A stretch of DNA of 64,000 bases from Siphonodentalium dalli (lineage: Eukaryota > Mollusca > Scaphopoda > Gadilida > Siphonodentaliidae): NCBI GenBank assembly GCA_032622095.1, contig CP136065.1, positions 61,735,094 through 61,799,093 of the forward strand. Reading direction: 5' to 3'. Made by a program: the position numbers and the translations under genes. Below, piece after piece: positions 56,904 through 64,000 of this stretch; positions within the stretch are counted from its first letter, which is position 1; each line of letters starts with the position of its first letter. The notes beneath the pieces are model-generated. The model had not been told where the DNA came from and searched no databases. It saw only the letters and a list, made by a program, of their open reading frames with translations.

Positions 56904-57526
56904 CAAGGCTGGAAATAGTGTGTCTAACATTTGCAGAATGAGGTCCCCAGAGGGTGAATTTAGTTATGCTATCCGCAAGGCGGGATAGCATCACTAAATA
57001 TCCTCTGGGAACCTCATTCTGCTTTGGTCTCAACTTCTATGAGAGACCTTCTATGGGAGGGAGACCTATTGGACCAGGTTGAAGTTCCCCTGTTTAAGTA
57101 AGGTTATGTTCACCCATCAATAATCAATAACATCGAATATGCATTTCATCTTCTGCAAATTAGGGGATATAGAAACTGAACAGAGGTGGGGGGGGGGCGG
57201 GGGGGTAACTAAAAACAACGTTAATTTGAGACTATAGATACAGTAATGCCCTAAATTATTGACTCCTTAACCACATAAGAATTATGGGTAATTTTTCAGG
57301 ATTTTAATAGTCGGAAATATGGCTTGTTGCCATTCATCGGAAAGCTCTCAGTGAGAGTGAGAGCTTTCCAATGAATGGCAACAAGCCATATTTCCGACTA
57401 TTAAAATCCTGAAAAATTACCCATAATTCTTATGTGGTTAAGGAGTCGATTATTTAGACCATGCTCAGACAGAATGAGATTTCTCTGGGGACCTCATTCT
57501 GCTCAGACACACTATTTCCAGGCTTG
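56904..57526. mobile_element. Family A element interrupted by B
   Basis: CAAGGCTGGAAATAGTGTGT, the left palindrome, a spacer with a G-run (57187-57196), then a cut at GAGACTATAGATA (57240). After the B it resumes as a short, damaged right part: CAGAATGAGATTTCTCTGGG then GACCTCATTCTGC and ATTTCCAGGCTTGG. Confidence 0.82.
57239..57460. mobile_element. Family B hairpin MITE nested in A
   Basis: TACAGTAATGCCCTAAATTA to GAGTCGATTATTTAGACC; the extreme right end is lost. Both arms contain the same 4-bp insertion (GATTTTAATAGTCGG and its inverse), which shows arm homogenisation. Confidence 0.88.
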
Positions 57527-57577
57527 GACAAGCCATAAATTAAGATTATGTCAAAATAGAAAAATATAAATTATATT

Positions 57578-57817
57578 TTAACCCTTCCATGACTGGAGCC
57601 TACTGAAATTTTGTGAAAACCCCTGTGCCATTGCATTCTCGGGAGCCTCGTATATATAAGAGAATGCATTGGCCTAACCATATTTACCTTAACCTTGTAA
57701 GCCATTGCATTCTCTTATACATGCGAGGCTCCCTGTGGGAGGCTCGGGGGTAAGAGAATTTACTGGCACATGATCTTTAATGCTGCACCAGCGCAGCTCC
57801 CTCCATGAAAGTGTTAA
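57578..57817. mobile_element. Family C element, complete two-hairpin form
   Basis: TTAACCCTTCCATGACTGGA to CTCCATGAAAGTG and TTAA. It includes ATTTTGTGAAAACCCC, a truncated hairpin 1, ACCATATTTACCTTAACCTT, hairpin 2 and ATCTTTAATGCTGCACCAGC. Confidence 0.88.
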
Positions 57818-57867
57818 GCTTGGCATACAGACCCTAATTTTTTTATGACTTTAGCCCCAACCAGACA

Positions 57868-58065
57868 TTTAGCCCTTTCTATATTAAATACTCATTGATG
57901 AGTAGTCATCCCTTAAAAAATGTTCAGAAAATAAGTTCAACAAATGACTTAAGTTAAATTATTATCTGAACATTTCCACTCCTTCTGCACATGTATTAAT
58001 TATGTTGTCTGCTTATTTTTCTGGATAACCCCTCAAGATGTATAATAGACCATTCCAATGTTTAA
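57868..58065. mobile_element. Family J with internal D hairpin
   Basis: TTAGCCCTTTCTATATTAAA opens it; D arms AAATGTTCAGAAAATAAGTT and ATTATCTGAACATTTCC lie at 57917-57977; the right end is ATGTATAATAGACCATTCCA. D therefore normally sits inside J. Confidence 0.7.
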
Positions 58066-58264
58066 AAGGCTTGTTAGTGCATGGTTCCTCGCTCTTTGAT
58101 TAATTTGACGTTCAGTAAGTGGATATAATATGATCAGCATGATTATAATTGTGATCCACTATCGAGAGGATATTTTTGGGTCTGTTCAGATTGTTGCTCT
58201 TGATTCTCAGCGGTGGCCTTGATTTGATGGCGTCAGATCGCCCAGATTAATCTTCATTGAGTAA

Positions 58265-59790
58265 AAATGGCATCGATGTCCTCTTGGTGAACAAGCAGCT
58301 AACCATCAATTATTGAACGCCTTATTTGCTTTGGTCTTTTTCATTTATTACCTGAGATGAGTTTTGGATTCTGCTATGGAAGGATCTACTGTTCGGAATA
58401 TATGGTAGATTTTCCAAAAATTGGTTTGTTATAAAACTGAATGCTGAAATTTTATGTTGAAATTTGAATTGATCTGTGCCTCACAGTGCTTAAAGTGATG
58501 TAAAGCACTCCGGTAGGGTGATCAAATAAAAATTAAGAATAATCTTGCATAAAGTTAGTTATTTGTTATGAATATTAATCCAAATTGATGATACACATAG
58601 TCATTCTTATATATTAATTAAATACAATGACTCTCGATGGCGAAATCATTTGTGTTAGATTATCGCCGATAGTTGCGCCCCGAATCAAGATGTAAATATT
58701 TACAATTGGGTGTAGTTAGACGATGTTTTCTTTGGAGTGCAATGGTCGATGTTAGAAGAATGCTACATTCCCCAGGTTGACATAGTGCCTGAGTACTAAC
58801 TTATCAATTTCACGCACCGGAACAAGTCCATAATATGTCTTTAATTATGAAGGTGAAATATTTTCTTTGCATAAATATGGTATATATGGAATATATGGTA
58901 AATTTTTACTAAATTTGGTTTGTTATTAGTGAACTGAATGATGAAATTTTATGTTGAAATTTGGATTGACTGGACATAGGATCTATGCCACAGGTGAAAT
59001 ATTTTGTTTGCATAAATTTTTACTTGTCTTTTTGTGTTGAAATTTAGATCCCCCCCCCCCACCTGCAACATTCATACTAGGCTTTTGTTGTGTAGTTCCT
59101 TTCCATATAGAGTTACAAAGATGGCATCGGTGTCGTCTTATATTAGTGCACAAGATGCAAACCATCAATTATTGAACACTTTGTTTGCTTTTGTCGTTTA
59201 TCGTTCCTTATCTGAGGAGATATTCTGATTCTGTTATGGAAGGATGTTTTGTTCGGAATATATGGTAGATTTTCCAAAAAATGGTTTGTTATTAATGAAC
59301 TGTGAGTGCTGAAATTTTGTGTTGAAAATTTGTATTGTCTCGACATAGGATCTGTGCCTCAGTGCATATGAAGGTGAAATATCTTTTTTTGCATAAAATT
59401 TTACTTGCCTTTTTGTGTTGAAATTAATTTAGATCATCAAAGCCATTCCCCCGTGCCTTAATTCCTATTCAAACTGTGACATTCATACTTGACTTTTGTT
59501 GTGCAGTAACGTTCCTTTCCATATAGAATTAATAAGATGGCATCAGTGTCATGTTTTATTAGTACACAAGATGCAATTAAACCATCAATTATTGAACGCC
59601 TTGTTTGCTTTGGTCGTTTTCGTTCATTAGCTGAGATCAGATTTGGATTCTGCTATGGAATGATGTACTGTTCGGAATATATGGTAGATATCATAAAAAA
59701 ATAAGGTTTGATATTTAACAGAGTGAATTGTGATTGTTAAAATTTAATGTTTAGTTTTGGATTGTCTTGAAATCTGTTCCATAGTTCTAA
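58265..59790 (+). repeat. Tandem array, ~400-bp units, about 3.5 copies
   Basis: AACCATCAATTATTGAAC occurs at about 58302, 59160 and 59580, and GGAATATATGGTA(G/A)AT at about 58396, 58885, 59254 and 59677. Units share ATGGCATCG(G/A)TGTC, GATTCTG(C/T)TATGGAA, CCAAAAA.TGGTTTGTTAT and TGCTGAAATTTT(A/G)TGTTGAA. The spacing is uneven (about 370-490 bp). No coding sense is seen. Confidence 0.8.
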
Positions 59791-60658
59791 TTAGTGTCAG
59801 CAAAATACTCTTTTGCAGAAATTTTGTACCTTTTTATTTACAAATCAAAGAAAACCTAACCACCAGTTAACAATTTTACTCAGTTGCTGGTAAAACAATT
59901 ATCTTGAAGGATGGACACATCAACATTTATTATTGTAAATTATCTCGAAGTTGTCATAGCAACAAGACATTCTATATTGTTAAATAAAACATGCTACTGT
60001 CCTCGATTTGTACAAAATGTTTTTGATGATGAAGACTAGCTTTTAGCGGGTGAAGGTTGATGGGAATATTTCTTCACTTAACAATCTTTGCTTAAATTTA
60101 GTTAAAATTTTGCATGTCGTTTATGGGTCAATTATGCACTAATTTGTTGATACTGTTTTTCACAGAGTTATTCCCCTTCATTGACTCAGGAAACTTTTTA
60201 CCATTCTAATTTAAAAATTTTGAATGATTTTTACTATAGTTTGATATTTTTGTTCCAAAAGAGCCAAACTCCTAAGAAAACCATATTTTTTAGTGGAGGT
60301 TGGGCATTTTGTGGGTGACCTTTTATTTTATACAGATCCAGATCCTTGACATAAAAAGTTGCCGCAGTTTAAGTGTTTAATAGAGAAGGTCAATGCCCTT
60401 TTATAATGATTTATACATTCCTTCTGTGACACAGAGATCAAAGCACGAGACATATCATTGTGCCACCATCAGGGCTGTGAGGAATGATGAAGATAATATC
60501 ATTCGATTGATTTTTGTTATATATTGAAACAACTATTGTGCACAAGTAATAAAGTCGTAAAGAAATCTCGCTTCTCTAGACTATAAGCATTATCGGATTT
60601 TGTCTGTCTGTTCAAACATTGATACTCCCTAAATTGGGCATGCGGGGGACTCAAAGTT
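59791..60658. other. Intergenic or intronic, little recognised
   Basis: AT-rich. 60100-60230 has CAGAGTTATTCCCCTTCATT and GACTCAGGAAAC, a lone H-core-like unit. Nothing else is assigned. Confidence 0.4.
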
Positions 60659-61020
60659 CCAGAATGAGGTCCCCAGAAGGTGAATTTAGTGACGGTATCT
60701 GCATGGCAGGCTAGCATCACCAAATTCATCCCCTGGGAAAATTCTTCTGAGGCCTCAACTGATGTTCACCCATTAGGCACATCGATTATGATTTTATCTT
60801 CTGCAAATTAGGGGATATAGAAACTGAATAGAAGGGACAAAGTAACTCAAAAGAAGTTAATTTGAGATTATAGATACTCCCAGAAGATGAGGTCTAAGCA
60901 GAATGAGGTTCCCAGAAGTTGAATTTAGTGATTCTTGCCTACTGTGCATGGTAGCGTCACTAAATGCACCGTCTGGGGACCTCATTCTGCAAATGACAGA
61001 CACGCTATTTCAAGGCTTGG
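60659..61020. mobile_element. Family A element, left outer end missing
   Basis: Begins CCAGAATGAGGTCCCCAGAA without the CATTTGCAG end; the spacer is shortened, and the right palindrome ends GACAGACACGCTATTTCAAG then GCTTGG. Confidence 0.85.
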
Positions 61021-61065
61021 TTTTAGACATGAAGGAATTTAATTTTCAGTCTTAAGTAGAGTAGC

Positions 61066-61160
61066 TACAGCAATGCCCTAAATAATCGACTCCTTAACTA
61101 CCGCAGAATTATGGGTAACTTTTCAAGATTTAGTCGGAATTATGGCTTGTTGCCATTCAT
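61066..61160. mobile_element. Family B, left arm only
   Basis: TACAGCAATGCCCTAAATAA to GGCTTGTTGCCATTCAT, then replaced by a tandem repeat. Confidence 0.85.
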
Positions 61161-61275
61161 AAGGTTGCGAGATGGGAATCATAAAGAAGGTTGCGAAGAT
61201 GGTCGCGATGATGATTGTGGGAATCATAAAGAAGGTTGCGAGATGGGAATCATAAAGAAGGTTGCGAGGATGGAG
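61161..61275 (+). repeat. ~26-bp tandem repeat at the broken B tip
   Basis: AAGGTTGCGAGATGGGAATC then ATAAAG is present about four times, one copy modified (GAAGATGGTCGCGATGATG). It starts exactly at the hairpin tip of the B element. Confidence 0.88.
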
Positions 61276-61344
61276 TAGAAATCCTGTGATTCAGTTTAAT
61301 TTCAGTAAATTCTTATCTGGACTTTATATATGATCGTTGATGCA

Positions 61345-61591
61345 TTAACCATTTCATGACTGGAGCTGCACTGGTCCGGCATTAAGGATCATGTGCCAGT
61401 GCATTCTCTTATATATGCGAGTCTCCTTTATAGGAAGCCTCGCATATATAAGAGAATGCACTGGCTTACAAGGTCGAGGTAAATATTGTTAGGCCAATGT
61501 ATTCTCTTATGGGAGACTCTCATATATAAGAGAAAGCATTGGCATAGGGTTTTCAAAAAATTTCAGGAAACTCCAGTTATGAAAGGGTTAA
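61345..61591. mobile_element. Family C element, complete, reverse order
   Basis: TTAACCATTTCATGACTGGA to CCAGTTATGAAAGGG and TTAA. Two hairpins are separated by CTTACAAGGTCGAGGTAAAT and ATTGTTAGGCC, the inverse of the spacer in the copy at 57578. Confidence 0.88.
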
Positions 61592-62443
61592 TATTGATTA
61601 TTGGAGAAATCAAAGACTATAGTCACATTGTACATGGGTGAAACTGTTAAAGGGATCTTGAATAATTTTCAACGCAACCACTCCCACCCCAGGTTGTGGT
61701 GTTCCACAAATTTCCAACCTTGGATAACCAATTTTAGGCTCTTCTTTCCACATGATTTGTAACATTTGAACCCATGGGGGGATTTTGGTTCAGTTCAGAG
61801 GGGGTTGGTGTAGTGACAGGAACCAGCCTAGAAGGTGACTTGGGGGACATGTTCTTCCTAAATTGTACCACTTCTCCCTATTTTAGTCATAGGGTGAAGT
61901 GATAATATTGGTTTTATAAATGTGCTTTTGTATTGCATAAACATTATTGGATCACAGAAAGGTGATGTTGGGGTGTAAACTGAACTTCAGCCATTATGAC
62001 TTCTCCCTGATAACAGCCTATGTCTTCCTACAGTCTCTTTAAAAAGCTGAATAAATTAGGTTCTGTTTTGAATGGATTCCCTCCATTTCATTAGAGAGTG
62101 GCTCAGACGACACGTGATCGACTTCATTGGTTTATGGCATAACAGATCAATTCACAGATCTGAGGTAAATGACGCGTTGACAACTTGAATTTTCCCATGC
62201 ATTGTCAAACTCAACTATTGTTGGAAAACTGAATACAGCTGATATATCCATAATTTATTTTACTATATAGGAGACATCGTCTTCGAGTTTTTATCAGTCA
62301 GCGATATTCATGACCAATTATTCTTTCGCATGCATCTTGTTGTATTTATAACTATTTTTTTCTAAGTATTACGATTCTTTCAAATGATGTACATCCATTA
62401 GGATATTCCTTGGCTTTTCAAAGAGACTGGTCCCATAATGAGC
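61592..62443. other. Unassigned sequence with TCTCCCT...AGGG(A)GAAGTG hairpins
   Basis: 61868-61900 contains CACTTCTCCCTATTTTAGTC then ATAGGGTGAAGTG, a hairpin related to the last bases of the window and to 62598-62650. No gene is seen. Confidence 0.4.
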
Positions 62444-62597
62444 TACAGTAATACGACTCCATAACCACAGCAGAATTATGGGTAACTTTTCAGGATTTAG
62501 TCGGGAAATATGGCTTGTTGCCATTCATCGGAAAGCTCTCCCCGTTACCCATAATTCTGCTGTGGTTATGGAGTCGGTTAATTAGGGCATTACTGTA
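62444..62597. mobile_element. Family B, arms partly deleted
   Basis: TACAGTAATACGACTCCATA, the left arm to CGGAAAGCTCTCCCC, then the right arm from GTTACCCATAATTCTGCTGT to AATTAGGGCATTACTGTA. Confidence 0.88.
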
Positions 62598-62655
62598 ATA
62601 GGGAGAAGTGACTTCTTCTTATTTGAAACTTCTAGGCTGGTCCCTGTCAACCGAT
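62598..62655 (+). repeat. Inverted pair, left member
   Basis: TAGGGAGAAGTGACTTCTTC, ATTTGAAACTTCTAGGCTGG and TCCC match the reverse complement of 63915-63998. Confidence 0.75.
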
Positions 62656-63182
62656 GTCCCTGGCTTTCAATAATTCTTCCATAAAACAATCATCCTTCCT
62701 TGAAACAATCTACCAGTGGATTGGAGCCTTATTTGCTTTAAGCCATACACCATTGATTGTGTCAGGTGACTGGAGAGTGGAGACCCTCTGATGATTGTAT
62801 GAGGAGTGACGTGTCGCTATCTTACTGTGGGGAAAAGTATTTCTATATCATTTGGGTTTCTGTCGTAATTTATTGGTTCTAATGAGTCTTCCTACATTGA
62901 GCCGAGTATTGTTAGTAGAGTGCCGTGCCTCGCAGGAATACCAATGAAGAAGTGACGATATCCACCAATCAAATTATTCTTCTAAAAACGGTGTCTCATT
63001 TAATAAGTTCCGACTGAGATGGAAGTACACTGATGTACTGTCTTTGATGGATATCGTTTTTGACATGTTATCACCCCCGTGGGGAACGTCGTCGTCGATT
63101 TAAAATGTTCCAGCATTTGTGTTTCGTGACTTAGGTTTGTGGGAAGTGTCCTGTGTTAGTGGAACTCCCGTCAGGATTTATA
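62656..63182 (+). promoter_or_regulatory. Repeat-free region upstream of the exon at 63183
   Basis: About 500 bp lacking every repeat family in the window, with more even base composition. It contains ACCAATGAAG and CCACCAATCAAAT (CCAAT-type cores near 62940 and 62961) and GGGGAACGTCGTCGTCG near 63080. No TATA box is convincing. I infer promoter plus 5' UTR of the exon at 63183. Confidence 0.4.
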
Positions 63183-63372
63183 ATGAATTCCAACATTCTG
63201 CAACGTCGAACTAAGACTCAAGCTTTGAGTTTGGTGCCTTCTCAGAATCAAGGTCAACCGCAAAAACTCAAGCAGAAAAGGATGTTATTAAAGTTCTTAC
63301 ATCGGAGTAAGAGTGAAGGGGAATACGAGAGTATATTCGATGATGGATCAGAGGGCCCACCAATACAACCAC
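63183..63372 (+). CDS. Likely first coding exon of an unidentified gene (63 codons)
   Basis: ATG 63183 begins MNSNILQRRTKTQALSLVPS; the middle is Gln/Lys-rich (GQPQKLKQKRMLLKFLHR) and the end is acidic (SKSEGEYESIFDDGSEGP). The donor AC|GTAAGT follows 63372 in phase 1. The sequence RSKSEGE is a plausible phosphorylation context, but I do not recognise the family. A weak acceptor (CCCGTCAG at 63167-63174) would allow a phase-1 entry, so an internal exon is possible; the repeat-free upstream region favours a first exon. Shared exit phase with 44722 and 42965 suggests that all join the same downstream exon, which would make these alternative N-termini. Confidence 0.6.
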
Positions 63373-63914
63373 GTAAGTATACCCACAACTTCATGTATAA
63401 TTAGAATACAATTTTTAATTAAATCATAATTCTTGCTTTAAAGATAGATTATCTCTTTATATAACAATTTTTAAATAGCTTCCAGTTTAAATAAATCATA
63501 TGAGTTGGAAATCCCTGCTAGGAAAATATTCTATTAATTAATATCAATTTTATTGCTATATTATTTTATTATAATGTGACAAATATAGTATCAATTAATG
63601 GGCCATATATTTGTTACTATATTTGGATCTTTTAGAGGGTAATCCTTCAGGGAGGGTCTCAATTACTAGGAATATCCTATATGGTCTAGTGCTATGAAGC
63701 CTCGGTTAATTCTCCAAGCCTCAATTACTGGGAATATCCTATGTTATCCCTTGACCGTACATGGTATGGATGTAAGTATTACTAAGGTAGCTGGCACTTA
63801 ATTGGATTGGTAATCCAGAGTTCGTCATATAAAATTTTACACATATGGAAAATAATGCTCAAGGAAAACTAAGGGACGGGTTTCAAATGAAAATAACCAA
63901 TTTGAGAAAGATTT
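63373..63914. other. Intron start, nothing recognised
   Basis: AT-rich sequence after the donor. CTCAATTACT(A/G)GGAATATCCTAT occurs twice (about 63658 and 63721). Confidence 0.4.
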
Positions 63915-64000
63915 TTGTCTGCCAGGCTCTGGGGACCAGTCCAGAGGTTTCAAATTGGAAGAAGTCACTTCTCCCTGTTTGGTTATTAGGGAGAAGTGGA
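63915..64000 (-). repeat. Inverted pair, right member (cut by window end)
   Basis: CTCTGGGGACCAGTCCAGAG then GTTTCAAATTGGAAGAAGTC and ACTTCTCCCTG, followed by TTATTAGGGAGAAGTGGA. It is inverse to 62598-62655; together they bracket the exon at 63183-63372. The element continues off the window. Confidence 0.7.

Overview
This window is animal nuclear DNA: AT-rich, gene-poor and packed with repeats. There are no bacterial gene arrays, no rRNA or tRNA genes that I can see, and no long open reading frames (the longest is 145 codons and belongs to a dead transposon). The remains of a FLYWCH/MULE-type transposase and a Crypton-like (DUF3504) recombinase, together with arrays of CCGT microsatellite joined to ~170-bp core repeats, suggest a marine lophotrochozoan, most likely a mollusc. 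I cannot name the species.

Host coding content is sparse. Three short exon-like segments on the + strand (42778-42965, 44614-44722, 63183-63372) each end at a good splice donor in the same codon phase (phase 1). At least two begin at plausible initiator ATGs. I read them as alternative 5' exons, or one internal plus two first exons, of a single gene whose common exons lie beyond the right edge. The encoded peptides are basic and Ser/Lys/Arg-rich, and I do not recognise the family. A weaker exon candidate is at 24188-24355.

The rest is mobile DNA, for which I use local family names. A: ~440-bp composite elements in which two ~110-bp palindromes form the ends of a larger inverted repeat. B: ~200-bp hairpins starting TACAGTAATGCCC, inserted at TA (mariner-like MITEs). 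C: TTAA-flanked elements ending in CCCTTTCATGACTGGAG with CTTATATATGCGAG hairpins (piggyBac-like MITEs). J: TTAA-flanked elements with ~80-90-bp inverted ends starting CCCTTTCTATACTAAATGG. D/F: foldbacks containing TTATTATCTGAACATTTCC or TACTGTACACTAAATCCGG. E: a 451-bp element with ends GGTTACACTGGTGTAAAT and 4-bp target duplications. G: a ~460-bp inverted-repeat element. H: elements with end hairpins, a CCGT microsatellite and ~170-bp core repeats ending GTTATGCCCCTTTTT.

Layout: 1-5.1 kb holds repeats and a broken Crypton-like gene. 6-12 kb holds A, H and B elements. 12.27-14.88 kb is a complete but dead MULE with ends made of tandem 16-bp repeats. 15.5-16.6 kb has a ~500-bp near-palindrome and G inside J. 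18.0-23.5 kb is one 5.5-kb inverted-ended element inserted in a J and itself carrying two further elements. 25.2-26.7 kb is a 29-bp minisatellite. 28-37 kb is nested A/B/C/E/G/H/J. 40.6-42.4 kb is a pair of E copies differing at one base that flank 902 bp, all inside a B. 42.8-44.7 kb has two host exons. 47-49.8 kb has H, A and a 36-bp minisatellite with higher-order structure. 53-61.6 kb has more A, B, C, H and a ~400-bp tandem array. 62.7-63.4 kb is a repeat-poor stretch with the last exon.

The insertions order the families in time. J is interrupted by A, G and the 5.5-kb element; A is interrupted by H and B; C is interrupted by B; B is interrupted by E. E is therefore the youngest activity visible here.
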